From: Rhizobium sp. R711
GTDB taxonomy: Bacteria > Pseudomonadota > Alphaproteobacteria > Rhizobiales > Rhizobiaceae
Assembly: GCF_002211365.1 (NCBI RefSeq)
Contig: NZ_LOKZ01000023.1
Location: forward strand, 310,001-374,000
Direction of reading: 5' to 3'
Length of the DNA: 64,000 bases
Both the position numbers and the translations under genes were made by a program. Below the pieces are notes generated by a model, which saw only the letters and a program-made list of their open reading frames with translations, was not told where the DNA came from and searched no databases. Positions 29,213 through 37,699 of this stretch are shown here, piece by piece (positions within the stretch are counted from its first letter, which is position 1; each line of letters starts with the position of its first letter).

Positions 29213-30385
29213 TTACTTCGCAGCCGCAAGGCCAGGGTCGCCCTGCTTCTCGAATGTCTGGACTTCCTTGTTATAATAAGTGCCATCATCGGCCTTGGTC
29301 ACTTCACGCAGATAGATGTTCTGCGTGATGTGGCGGCTTTCCGGATCGATTAAGACCGGACCCCGCGGGCTGACCCACGTCAAACCCTTGACGGCGTCGA
29401 CGGCCTTTGCCGCGTCCTGCTTGCCGCCAGTTGCTTCGATCATCTTGTAGATAACATGCATGCCGTCATAGGCGCCGACGGCCGGGAAAGACAGCTCTGC
29501 CTTGTTGCCGATTGCCTTGGCCGCAGCTTCGACGAACGCCTTGTTTTCAGGAGAGTCATGCGAGACCGCGTAATGGAAGCTCGTCCTTATGCCGAGCGCT
29601 GCATCGCCAAGTGCGGGAAGGTCGGATTCCTGCGTCAGGTCGCCCGGCGCGAAGAACTTGATGCCGGCAGCCTTGAGGCCGTTTTCGTTGTAGGCCTTGA
29701 CGAAGCCGAGCGTGGTCGGACCGGACGGCAGGAAAGCGAAAACGCCCTGAGCGCCGGAATCCTTGATGCGCTGCATGATCGGGCTGAAATCGTTTGTCGA
29801 CAGTGGCATGCGGATCGCCTCGACGACCTGACCGCCTTCCTTCTCGAAGGCTGCCTTGAAGGCATTTTCCGCGTCGACGCCCGGACCATAGTCGCTGACA
29901 ACCGAAATGACCTTGCTGACGCCAGCATCGTGGGCAACCTTGGCGATCGGCGTCGAGGTCTGCCACGTCGTGAACGAGGTGCGCACCACGAGCGGGCTCT
30001 TCGTCACGATCGCCGATGTGGCCGCGTTCATGATGACGAGCGGCGTATTCGCCTGCTTGAGAATCGGTGTCACGGCCATGGCGTCAGGCGTGAAATAAAA
30101 GCCAGCCAGGTACTGGACCTTTTCCTTGACGACCAGTTCCTGCGCCAGTGCCTTGGACTGCGCCGGATCAGCCGCTGGAAGATCGCGATAGATCACTTCC
30201 ACGGTATTGTCGCCGACTTTGTTGCCATTGAGCGCCATGTAAGCATCGATGCCAGCCTTGAAGTTCTTGCCTTGCAAGGCGAATGGACCGGAGAACGGCC
30301 CGACGACGCCAACCTTGATGGTATCGGCATAGGCCGCTGTGCTCATGACAATTGCCGCAACGGCGGCCAGGACAAACCGTTTCAT
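29213..30385 (-). CDS. Liv-type ABC transporter substrate-binding protein (probable protocatechuate/aromatic-acid binding)
   Basis: A 390-aa periplasmic binding protein. The signal peptide MKRFVLAAVAAIVMSTAAYA ends in an A-Y-A cleavage site; the mature protein opens DTIKVGVVGPFSGPFALQGKNFKAG, typical of Peripla_BP_6. The start at 30385 has a near-ideal GGGAGG four bases upstream, better than the ATG at 30397. First gene of the importer operon, 126 bases downstream of pcaB on the same strand. In S. meliloti a PcaQ-regulated importer (pcaMNVWX) takes up protocatechuate; this is the natural counterpart. Confidence 0.88.
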   Translation of the reverse strand: MKRFVLAAVAAIVMSTAAYADTIKVGVVGPFSGPFALQGKNFKAGIDAYMALNGNKVGDNTVEVIYRDLPAADPAQSKALAQELVVKEKVQYLAGFYFTPDAMAVTPILKQANTPLVIMNAATSAIVTKSPLVVRTSFTTWQTSTPIAKVAHDAGVSKVISVVSDYGPGVDAENAFKAAFEKEGGQVVEAIRMPLSTNDFSPIMQRIKDSGAQGVFAFLPSGPTTLGFVKAYNENGLKAAGIKFFAPGDLTQESDLPALGDAALGIRTSFHYAVSHDSPENKAFVEAAAKAIGNKAELSFPAVGAYDGMHVIYKMIEATGGKQDAAKAVDAVKGLTWVSPRGPVLIDPESRHITQNIYLREVTKADDGTYYNKEVQTFEKQGDPGLAAAK

Positions 30386-30499
30386 AAAACCTCCCATTGA
30401 CGACGGCGCACTCCTACGCCGGATTAGCCCAGAGCTAAAATCTCAGCGATAGTGTCTCATTCAAAACGGTAATGTAAAATGAAATAAAAGCCGAATATC

Positions 30500-30515
30500 A
30501 TACATCCAGGGTTAT
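30500..30515 (-). promoter_or_regulatory. Candidate degenerate PcaQ site upstream of the importer operon
   Basis: On the minus strand this 16-mer reads ATAACCCTGGATGTAT. It keeps the left half (ATAACC) and spacing of the PcaQ consensus ATAACC-N4-GGTTAA, and matches the pcaD-pcaQ palindrome at 34351 in 11 of 16 positions. It overlaps the pcaB stop codon, about 115 bases before the binding-protein start. The second half-site is poor. Confidence 0.3.
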
Positions 30516-31564
30516 GAGTTGCGCTGCCCAATGCGTTTGATGTTGCCGGCCAGTTCAAGCGCCAGACGAAGCGAAGCGGCGGTCGCCATGACCATTTGCG
30601 GGAGTATCAGCCATTCAAGCATCCAGGCGGAGCCCGATCGCTCCTGTTCATGGACCAGCGCCTGATGGCAACCCGAAAGCTGGGTTGCATTGAAGCGTGC
30701 AAGGGCAACCAGTGTTTCAGCCGCAACCGGATTGTGCTTGTGCGCCATGGCGGACGAACCGCCGCCGCCGGCAAGTTCGATCTCATCGCCGGCCTGCGCC
30801 AGAAGCGCAATATCCTGACCGACCTTGCCGAGGCTGCCACTGATGAGCGAAAGCAGATTGGCGAAATCTGCGATCATGCCGCGTTGGCTTTGCCATTGCC
30901 GCGTGTCGGAAAGGCCGAGCTCCTGGGCAAGGGCAGCGCGTATTGCCGGCGCCTGATCCTGAAGCTTGTCGAGCGTGCCAGCAGCGCCGCCAAACTGGAC
31001 AGGAAACCGCTGTTCGGTCAGCCGGTCGCGATAGCCATCAAGGGGTGCCTGCCAGGCTCGAAGACGATCCGACACGGTGATTGGGATTGCCGCCTGCATG
31101 CGGGTCCGTCCCATCAGGACTTTCCGTCCAAACCGGGCGTCGAGATCGTCGAACGACCTGGCAAGATGCGAGAGCCGATTTGAAAACAAAAACGCGACAG
31201 CCTTCAGCCGAAGCATCAGACTGGTGTCGATGACATCCTGGCTGGTGGCACCGAGGTGAACACAATCCAAATGCGGGCTTCCGACTGCCTTGCGAAGCTG
31301 TTTGACGAGATCGGCAACAACAACTCCATCGCGAGCCGTACCGGCCCTCAGTTGCGTCCGATCCGGCTCGAACGTCGCGCAAACGGTGTCGATATGGCGT
31401 GCGGCCTCGTGCGAAATCACACCATGGACAGCCTCGGCTCTCGCGAGTGCTGCTTCAAATCCGAGCATGGCGCGAATATCCGCCTGCGCGGAGAAATATG
31501 GCGCCGTCTCGTCGTCGCCGACAAGACCGGAGAGAAAGGGATGGTCGAAGGCTGAGATTGTCAT
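30512..31564 (-). CDS. pcaB: 3-carboxy-cis,cis-muconate cycloisomerase
   Basis: A 350-aa fumarase/aspartase-superfamily enzyme that lactonises 3-carboxymuconate, the ring-cleavage product of protocatechuate. The superfamily signature is GGGGSSAMAHKHNPVAAE (~residue 245), and HLGATSQDVIDT (~105) supplies the second conserved region. The ATG at 31564 (MTISAFDHPFLSG) gives the usual rhizobial length; the longer frame to 31717 overlaps pcaG. Last gene of pcaDCHGB, 73 bases after pcaG. Confidence 0.93.
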   Translation of the reverse strand: MTISAFDHPFLSGLVGDDETAPYFSAQADIRAMLGFEAALARAEAVHGVISHEAARHIDTVCATFEPDRTQLRAGTARDGVVVADLVKQLRKAVGSPHLDCVHLGATSQDVIDTSLMLRLKAVAFLFSNRLSHLARSFDDLDARFGRKVLMGRTRMQAAIPITVSDRLRAWQAPLDGYRDRLTEQRFPVQFGGAAGTLDKLQDQAPAIRAALAQELGLSDTRQWQSQRGMIADFANLLSLISGSLGKVGQDIALLAQAGDEIELAGGGGSSAMAHKHNPVAAETLVALARFNATQLSGCHQALVHEQERSGSAWMLEWLILPQMVMATAASLRLALELAGNIKRIGQRNS

Positions 31565-31637
31565 CGGTGTCTTTCTTGCAGGAGCCGATAACTGCGCCTG
31601 CAATCGTCGCGTTGCAAGGTCCTCCGCACTGCCAGCG

Positions 31638-32252
31638 TCAGATATCCAGGAACACGGTCTCCCTGTCGCCTTGCAGCCTGATGTCGAAGGTGTAGGTCGA
31701 GCCCTCGCGAACGGCAATCAGCGTGTCGACGCGCTCCCGGTGCTCGATGCGCAGGAGCAGCGGATCGGCGTTGTTTGCCTTCCCCTCCTCGGGAAAATAC
31801 ATGCGCGTGTGCAGGCCGATGTTGATGCCGCGGGCAACGATCCAAAAGGTGATGTGCGGCGCCATCTTGCGGCCGTCCTTGAATGGAACGGGACCTGGCT
31901 TGACGGTGTCGAAGATGTAAACGCCGTCTTCGGTCCTCGTCGGACAGCGGCCCCAGCCGGCAAAGTTCGGATCTGCCGTGCCACCCATTTCAGATGGGCT
32001 GTTATAGAGGCCGGCGCTGTCGGCCTGCCAGATTTCGATGACGGCATCGCGCACCGGCGCGCCGGCACCATCAAGAACGCGGCCGGTCACCGTGATGCGC
32101 TCGCCGAGTGTCTTGTCGTTGACCATCACCGTGCCGAGGTCGGTCTCATAGACGCCGTTGATATCACAGAAGTTCGGGGTCAATCCGATATGGACGTAGG
32201 GGCCCGCCGTCTGCGAGGGCGTTTCCTTCAGGTAGCCGAGTTCCTGTACCAT
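31638..32252 (-). CDS. pcaG: Protocatechuate 3,4-dioxygenase alpha subunit
   Basis: A 204-aa intradiol dioxygenase subunit (ETPSQTAGPYVHIGLTP opening; IEIWQADSAGLYNSP; WGRCPTRTEDGVYIFDTVKPGPVPF). As in known alpha subunits, it lacks the full Tyr/His iron-ligand set, which is in PcaH. The ATG overlaps the pcaH stop (TGATG) and is preceded by AAGGAGG, indicating translational coupling for equal subunit synthesis. Confidence 0.95.
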   Translation of the reverse strand: MVQELGYLKETPSQTAGPYVHIGLTPNFCDINGVYETDLGTVMVNDKTLGERITVTGRVLDGAGAPVRDAVIEIWQADSAGLYNSPSEMGGTADPNFAGWGRCPTRTEDGVYIFDTVKPGPVPFKDGRKMAPHITFWIVARGINIGLHTRMYFPEEGKANNADPLLLRIEHRERVDTLIAVREGSTYTFDIRLQGDRETVFLDI

Positions 32253-33001
32253 CAGTTCCCCTCCTTGCGGTTTTCGAACATGGTCGAGCGGCGCCCGCGC
32301 AGGACGATGTCGAACTTGTAGGCGCGCGCATCCATTGGGATTGTGTTGCCCCAGTCGAGTGGTGCAATCAATTGCTCAATGGCCCGCTTGTCCGGGATCG
32401 TGCCGACGATCGGGCATTTCCAGATCATTGGATCCCCCTCGAAATACATCTGCGTGATGAGACGCTGTGCAAAGCCGTGGCCGAAGATCGAAAAGTGGAT
32501 GTGGGCCGGCCGCCAGTCGTTGACGCCATTCGGCCAGGGATAGGCACCCGGACGAACGGTCCGAAACGCATAACCGCCGTCATCGTCGGTTATGCAGCGC
32601 CCGCAGCCGCCGAAATTCGGATCGATGGCAGCGAGATAGGTTTCTTTCTTATGGCGGTAGCGGCCGCCGGCATTTGCCTGCCAGAACTCGACAAGGGCAG
32701 CCGGTACCGGACGTCCGCGCTCATCGAGCACGCGACCATGAACGACGATGCGTTCACCGATGGCACTCTCGCCTGGCTTGGCAAAGTTGTGAATGAGATC
32801 ATTGTCGAGCTCGCCAATGACAGAATGGCCGAAGACCGGCCCTGTGATCTCCGAGATCGTCCCGTCGAGTGATAGTAAGGCTCGCTGCGGCGAGCGCAAA
32901 ACCGAGGTCTTGTAGCCGGGGGTAAGGGCAGGCGCGTGCCACGCGCGGTCGCGGGCAAAGAAGGCACCGGTTTCAGGCTTGTTGTTGGTGAGGTCGGACA
33001 T
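32252..33001 (-). CDS. pcaH: Protocatechuate 3,4-dioxygenase beta subunit
   Basis: A 249-aa catalytic subunit carrying the ferric iron site. Visible ligand segments are GRYRH (Tyr), GAYPW (Tyr) and RPAHIHFSIFG (His-x-His). ALVEFWQANAGGRYRHK and FGGCGRCITDDDGGYAFRTVRPG are typical of PcaH. It cleaves protocatechuate between the hydroxyls to give 3-carboxy-cis,cis-muconate. It lies 12 bases after pcaC and overlaps pcaG. Confidence 0.96.
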   Translation of the reverse strand: MSDLTNNKPETGAFFARDRAWHAPALTPGYKTSVLRSPQRALLSLDGTISEITGPVFGHSVIGELDNDLIHNFAKPGESAIGERIVVHGRVLDERGRPVPAALVEFWQANAGGRYRHKKETYLAAIDPNFGGCGRCITDDDGGYAFRTVRPGAYPWPNGVNDWRPAHIHFSIFGHGFAQRLITQMYFEGDPMIWKCPIVGTIPDKRAIEQLIAPLDWGNTIPMDARAYKFDIVLRGRRSTMFENRKEGN

Positions 33002-33013
33002 GACATGTGCCTT

Positions 33014-33418
33014 TCAGGCCGGCTTTGCGGCGTCCATCTGTTCGAAAACGTGCTTGGCGATCTTGATGGCGTGGTTGGCTGCGGGAACGCCGGCGTAAAT
33101 TGCCACGTGCAGAAGTGCCTCGCAGATGTCATCTCGTGAGGCGCCAGTATTGGCGGTGGCGCGCACATGCATCGCCACCTCGTCATCCTGCCCGAGTGCA
33201 GCAAGGAGGGCGATGGTGACGATAGAGCGTTCGCGGCGCGTCAGCGCAGGCCGCGACCAGACGTGGCCCCAGGCGGCTTCCGTGATCAGGTCCTGAAAAG
33301 GCCGGTCGAATGGCGTCGAACTTGCTTCGGCCCGATCGACATGGGCATCACCCAACACGGCTCGACGTGTCGCCATCCCTTGCTCAAAGCGCTCCGACGG
33401 CTCGTGGAGTTCACTCAT
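33014..33418 (-). CDS. pcaC: 4-carboxymuconolactone decarboxylase
   Basis: A 134-aa member of the CMD family (RFEQGMATRRAVLGDAHVDRA; ITEAAWGHVWSRPALTRRERS; HVRATANTGASRDDICEALLHVAIYAGVPAA with the conserved H-x-x-A-x-x-x-G region). It decarboxylates 4-carboxymuconolactone to the beta-ketoadipate enol-lactone. The ATG overlaps the pcaD stop by four bases. A longer open frame to 33766 is only a shadow over pcaD. Confidence 0.95.
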   Translation of the reverse strand: MSELHEPSERFEQGMATRRAVLGDAHVDRAEASSTPFDRPFQDLITEAAWGHVWSRPALTRRERSIVTIALLAALGQDDEVAMHVRATANTGASRDDICEALLHVAIYAGVPAANHAIKIAKHVFEQMDAAKPA

Positions 33419-34224
33419 GGGCTCTTTTCTCCGTGCAATGCAAAATCGATGAACGCGCGGATAATTGCCGTCAGCGCCTCGGGCTGCTCCACGCAAGGGA
33501 TATGGCCGGCGTCGCGAATGATCTCGAAGCGGGCGTTGGGAATGAGCTTGGCCGTCGATTTCACCAGGTCCGGCGGCGTCGAACCGTCCTGATCGCCAAC
33601 GACGCAGATCGTCGGAACGCTTATCTTGGCGGCGGCCTCGGTGTAGTCGGCATCCCGGACTGCTTCGCAGGTGGCGAGATAGCCTTCCACCGGCTGGCGA
33701 ACGAGCATATTGGCGTAGCCGTGATAGGCCGTATTCTCGGGTCGCCGGAACGTCGGCGTAAACCACAACTTCATGACGCCATCGACAATGCTGCCGATAC
33801 CCTTGCTGGCCACGGTTGCAATCCGCGTATTCCAGCTATCGTTGGTACCGATCTTGTGCGCGGTATCGCAAAGGATCAGTCCCTGCACCATGTCAGGACG
33901 GGCCTTGTAAAGCGCCTGGGCAATCAAGCCGCCCACCGAAAGCCCACAGAAGAAGGCCTGCTTGACCGCCAGAAGATCGAGCAGTCCAGCAAGATCGGAA
34001 GCATGATCTTCGATCGAATAGGGAACCTGACCGACATCGGAAAGCCCGTGGCCACGCTTGTCATAGACTACGATCGCGTAATCTCCGGCCAGTCGCATGA
34101 TCACGTCGCGCCAGATGCGGAAATCGGTACCAAGCGAATTGACAAAGACAATGACCGGCCTGTCGGCGGGACCGCCGATCAGCTGATAATGGATCGCGAT
34201 GTCGTTGATACGAGCAAACTGCAT
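33415..34224 (-). CDS. pcaD: 3-oxoadipate enol-lactonase
   Basis: A 269-aa alpha/beta hydrolase. The oxyanion region is VFVNSLGTDFRIWRDV, the nucleophile elbow is FCGLSVGGLIAQ, the acid is in VVGDQDGSTPP and the His in AGHIPCVEQPE. The ATG at 34224 has AGGAG seven bases upstream. First gene of pcaDCHGB, transcribed away from pcaQ; the shared 140-base spacer holds the PcaQ palindrome. Confidence 0.95.
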   Translation of the reverse strand: MQFARINDIAIHYQLIGGPADRPVIVFVNSLGTDFRIWRDVIMRLAGDYAIVVYDKRGHGLSDVGQVPYSIEDHASDLAGLLDLLAVKQAFFCGLSVGGLIAQALYKARPDMVQGLILCDTAHKIGTNDSWNTRIATVASKGIGSIVDGVMKLWFTPTFRRPENTAYHGYANMLVRQPVEGYLATCEAVRDADYTEAAAKISVPTICVVGDQDGSTPPDLVKSTAKLIPNARFEIIRDAGHIPCVEQPEALTAIIRAFIDFALHGEKSP

Positions 34225-34350
34225 GGCGGATCTCCTCTCCGCACCGATCTCCCCCAAGCCGCAATCGACTGGCCAAGAGAGTCTGCACAGACCCAGCTTC
34301 AAACTGGATGTTTAATCTGGTTAGGTAAAATGATATTTCGTGGCATTTCA

Positions 34351-34366
34351 ATAACTCGGGAGTTAT
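34351..34366. promoter_or_regulatory. PcaQ operator between pcaD and pcaQ
   Basis: A perfect palindromic pair ATAACT-CGGG-AGTTAT, the same architecture as the PcaQ box known from Agrobacterium and S. meliloti (ATAACC-N4-GGTTAA). Its right end overlaps the ATG at 34365, which argues that pcaQ translation begins at 34374 and that PcaQ binding can also control its own gene. Confidence 0.75.
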
Positions 34367-34373
34367 GAAAACC

Positions 34374-35300
34374 ATGATCGACAATCGCGTCAAGTTTCGT
34401 CATCTGCAGACATTTGTCGAGGTCGCTCGCCAGAAAAGCGTGATGAAAGCAGCCGAACTGCTGAATGTCAGCCAGCCGGCGGTGACGAAGACGATCCGCG
34501 AGCTGGAAGACGTGCTGGGTGTTGCCGTATTCGAGCGCGATGGACGCGGTATCAGGATCACCCGGTATGGCGACGTCTTTCTCCGTCACGCGGGGGCGGC
34601 GCTGACAGCACTGCGCCAAGGGCTCGATTCGGTTTCGCAGGAGCGCTTCGGCGAGGCGCCGCCGATCCGCATCGGCGCATTGCCGACGGTATCGACGCGG
34701 ATCATGCCCCGCGCCATGGAGCTTTTCCTCAAGGAGAATACCTGGAGCCGCATCAAGATCGTAACAGGCGAGAATGCAGTGCTTCTGGAGCAGTTGCGTG
34801 TGGGAGATCTCGATCTCGTCGTCGGACGCCTGGCCGGCGCCGAAAAGATGGCGGGCTTCTCCTTCGAGCATCTCTATTCCGAACAGGTCGTCTTTGCCGT
34901 TCGTGCCGGTCATCCGCTCCTGACGTCGCGCCAGTCCCTGTTTGCGAACCTCAGCGAATACACAGTGCTGATGCCTACACGCGCCTCGATCATCCGCCCC
35001 TTTGTCGAAAGCTTTTTGATTGCCAACGGCGTGGCGAGCCTGCCGAACCAGATCGAGACGGTTTCGGATTCCTTCGGTCGCGCCTTCGTACGTTCGAGCA
35101 ACGCCATCTGGATCATCTCCACGGGCGTCGTCGCCACCGACATTGCCGACGGTTTGCTTGAAGTCCTGCCAATCGACACCAGCGAGACAAAAGGGCCGGT
35201 TGGGTTGACGATGCGCACTGACGCAATCCCCTCGCTGCCGCTCTCGATCCTGATGCAGACGTTGCGGGAAGCAGCAACGGAGGTTGCCGCGAAAGCCTGA
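34374..35300 (+). CDS. pcaQ: LysR-type activator of the pca operon
   Basis: A 308-aa LysR regulator. The N-terminal winged HTH reads FRHLQTFVEVARQKSVMKAAELLNVSQPAVTKTIRELEDVLGV; the effector domain follows (RIGALPTVSTRIMPRAM, VVGRLAGAEKMAGF). It closely matches the rhizobial PcaQ pattern. In that family the inducer is protocatechuate-pathway carboxymuconolactone. The start is given as ATG 34374 because the alternative at 34365 lies inside the operator and has its Shine-Dalgarno too close. Divergent from pcaD, as expected. Confidence 0.92.
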   Translation: MIDNRVKFRHLQTFVEVARQKSVMKAAELLNVSQPAVTKTIRELEDVLGVAVFERDGRGIRITRYGDVFLRHAGAALTALRQGLDSVSQERFGEAPPIRIGALPTVSTRIMPRAMELFLKENTWSRIKIVTGENAVLLEQLRVGDLDLVVGRLAGAEKMAGFSFEHLYSEQVVFAVRAGHPLLTSRQSLFANLSEYTVLMPTRASIIRPFVESFLIANGVASLPNQIETVSDSFGRAFVRSSNAIWIISTGVVATDIADGLLEVLPIDTSETKGPVGLTMRTDAIPSLPLSILMQTLREAATEVAAKA

Positions 35301-35369
35301 GCGACCCTGTTCCCGATACGGCCTGCGTGGTATCGTCAAGCTCGTGCAACTGCGCGTGGGAGCCACACT

Positions 35370-35798
35370 ATGGGAAGTGCAGCCGCGTTACACGGAACCT
35401 GGCGAATGGTGTCTTGGAAACGCAGGATCGCAGCGTCCGGCATCGTTTCAGACGCGATGGGACCAGACCCGATCGGTTTCTTGTCGTACCAACCCGACGG
35501 CAGAATGATGGCATTGGTCGTCAGCAGCGAACGGCCAGTCTCCAACGGCAAGATGCCGACGGATTCCGAAAAGGTTGCTCTGTTCGATAGCATGCTCGCC
35601 TATGCCGGTACCTACACCTTCGATAACGGCCGCGTTATCCACCATGTCGATGCCAGCTGGAATCCGGCATGGGGCGTGACCGACCTGATCAGGCCTTTCT
35701 CCATCGACGGCAGCAGGCTGGTGATCAGGGGCGCGCCGGGCGTGGATCCCACGACTGGTGAGGAAGTCGTTTACGAACTCGAATTCCGCAAGATATGA
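35370..35798 (+). CDS. Lipocalin-like domain protein
   Basis: A 142-aa protein with the lipocalin-like pattern LHGTWRMVSWKR ... GFLSYQPDGRMMALVVSSERP ... FDNGRVIHHVDASWNPAWGVTDLIRPFSIDGSRLVIRG. No signal peptide, so cytosolic. GGGAG lies seven bases upstream of the ATG. It follows pcaQ by 69 bases on the same strand and could be co-transcribed; a role in binding an aromatic ligand is only a guess. Confidence 0.75.
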   Translation: MGSAAALHGTWRMVSWKRRIAASGIVSDAMGPDPIGFLSYQPDGRMMALVVSSERPVSNGKMPTDSEKVALFDSMLAYAGTYTFDNGRVIHHVDASWNPAWGVTDLIRPFSIDGSRLVIRGAPGVDPTTGEEVVYELEFRKI

Positions 35799-36019
35799 GC
35801 CGTCCGCCGAGCGTCGCCCAAATGCCTCCAAAATTGGCGGCTGCAGCGGTTGACGGCACGAGCCACGCATGCTCCTTCTTTCGACATGGTCCGTCTGCGA
35901 AGAGAGCTTCATGTCCAGATGTTTGAGAGATCTTGTGGCGAGCGGCGGAGGCGAATGGCGGCCCGGCTTGCGCAACGCGGCTGAACGCCTGGCCAACTCA
36001 GTTTTCGTCGAGGCTTGCA

Positions 36020-37612
36020 GTGACCTACCAGGCTGATCGCGACCGTACCGCGCGAAAGACCGGATATTTCATCAGTTTCCTGATTCTGGCTTTGCTGGCC
36101 GGCTTGCCGATCGCGGTCTGGATGGATGTCAGCGCACTGTCGCAAAACACAGTGAAACGCCAGGCGCAGGACATGAGTTCGCTGGTCACCAGTATCCGTT
36201 CCTATTATGCAAGCAATGTGGTCGGGCGCATTCTGGCGGCACATGCCGCCGGCGGCGACGTCGGCACGGTCGTAACGCATGATTACGCGGACATACCCGG
36301 CGCCATCCCGATTCCAGCGACGCTTTCCCTCGAACTCGGCGATGTCATCCGCCAGCAGCAGGCCAACATCACCTATCGCTTCCTCTCCGACCTGCCGTTC
36401 AAGCGGCGCGCGCCGCATCCTCTGGACGCTTTTGAAACGAACGCTCTGTCGGCACTTCGCGCCGATCCCAAGCAGATGCCGACGGAACTCAGCCGTAGCG
36501 GCTTTACGAACACGTTTCGGCTTGTGACCCCCGTCGTGATGGGCGCGGCCTGCGTCACGTGCCACAACACCCATCCGGAAAGCCCGAAGACGGACTGGAA
36601 GGTCGGCGATGTGCGCGGCATTCAGGAAGTTATCATCAGGCAACCCTTCGCGCGCAACGTCTTCGCATTCAAATATCTGCTGCTGTATTTCCTTTGCATG
36701 GCGGGACTTGGCATCGGCTTCATCGTCTTCCAGCAGCGCCAGAGGGTCCTGATCCAGGGCGTCAACCGCGAGCTGGAATCGGCGAACGAGTTTCTGGCCA
36801 GCGTTTCCATGAAAATCTCGCGCTATCTGTCGCCTCAGGTCTACAAGAGCATCTTCAGTGGTCAAAAGGACGTCGTTATCCAGACCGAGCGCAAGCGGCT
36901 GACGATTTTCTTTTCGGATATCAAGGATTTCACGGCGACTACCGAGCGGCTGCAACCGGAGGCGCTGACGGAGATGCTGAACGAATATCTGACCGAGATG
37001 TCGGCTATTGCGCTGAAGCATGGCGGCACGGTCGATAAGTTCATTGGCGACGCCGTGCTGGTGTTTTTCGGCGATCCGGAAACGAATGGCGCGGTTGAAG
37101 ACGCGAAGGCCTGTTTGCGGATGGCTGTCGACATGCAGCATCGCCTGGGCGAGCTGAAGGAGAAGTGGCGCCTTGACGGCACCGAGGAACCGTTCGTCGT
37201 ACGAATGGGGATCAATTCCGGTTATTGCAACGTCGGCAACTTCGGCAGCAATGATCGCATGGACTACACGATCATCGGCGCAGAAGCCAATCTCGCCGCG
37301 CGGCTGCAATCCATCGCCGAAGGGGGAAAGATCGTGATCAGCTATGAGACCTTCGCGCTCGTGAAGGACATTGTCGATGCAACGCCCCTGCCACCGATCA
37401 CCATGAAGGGCATTCACCGCGAGGTGGTGCCTTACGCCGTCAATGGATTGCTGGGTGGCGACCGGAACCTGCGTGTGCTGAGCGAGCACTTTGCTGGCCT
37501 CGACCTGCACCTCGATCTGGCGCAGCTTGACCCGGATGAGCGTGAACGCGTGCGTGCCGCGCTTGCTGAAGCGATGGCCGCGATCGACGCGCAGCCGCCG
37601 CGCACCTCCTGA
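36020..37612 (+). CDS. Heme-type (CxxCH) DUF3365 adenylate/guanylate cyclase
   Basis: About 530 aa. A membrane helix (~15-35) is followed by a periplasmic DUF3365/Tll0287-like domain containing a c-type heme motif (ACVTCHNTHPESPKTDWKVGDVRG, ~residue 178), a second helix (~222-245), a linker and a class III cyclase domain (FFSDIKDFTATTERL, FIGDAVLVFFGDP, IIGAEANLAARLQ). Both metal Asps are present. I prefer the GTG at 36020 (GAGG six bases upstream); a TTG at 35933 would add 29 atypical residues. It probably senses a periplasmic redox or gas signal. Sited between pcaQ and pobA without an obvious metabolic link. Confidence 0.87.
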   Translation: MTYQADRDRTARKTGYFISFLILALLAGLPIAVWMDVSALSQNTVKRQAQDMSSLVTSIRSYYASNVVGRILAAHAAGGDVGTVVTHDYADIPGAIPIPATLSLELGDVIRQQQANITYRFLSDLPFKRRAPHPLDAFETNALSALRADPKQMPTELSRSGFTNTFRLVTPVVMGAACVTCHNTHPESPKTDWKVGDVRGIQEVIIRQPFARNVFAFKYLLLYFLCMAGLGIGFIVFQQRQRVLIQGVNRELESANEFLASVSMKISRYLSPQVYKSIFSGQKDVVIQTERKRLTIFFSDIKDFTATTERLQPEALTEMLNEYLTEMSAIALKHGGTVDKFIGDAVLVFFGDPETNGAVEDAKACLRMAVDMQHRLGELKEKWRLDGTEEPFVVRMGINSGYCNVGNFGSNDRMDYTIIGAEANLAARLQSIAEGGKIVISYETFALVKDIVDATPLPPITMKGIHREVVPYAVNGLLGGDRNLRVLSEHFAGLDLHLDLAQLDPDERERVRAALAEAMAAIDAQPPRTS

Positions 37613-37632
37613 TACCTTGCAGAATTTGGGGC

Positions 37633-37668
37633 GAGAGGCGGTGGGACGCATGAACCACCGCCCCTCTC
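37633..37668. terminator. Hairpin between convergent cyclase and pobA genes
   Basis: GGCGGTGG at 37637-37644 pairs with CCACCGCC at 37655-37662, extended by GAGA/TCTC after a two-base bulge. There is no long T-run, so it may act as a factor-assisted bidirectional terminator between the two gene ends. Confidence 0.6.
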
Positions 37669-37699
37669 CATGTGCTCTTCCGTGGATAGCGGAAGAGAC

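Noticed and set aside
30512..31717. pcaB starting at 31717
   Set aside because: The first 51 residues overlap pcaG and are not family sequence; ATG 31564 gives the expected length.
33014..33766. pcaC as a 250-aa protein
   Set aside because: The N-terminal extension is a shadow of pcaD; ATG 33418 with the ATGA overlap gives a typical 134-aa enzyme.
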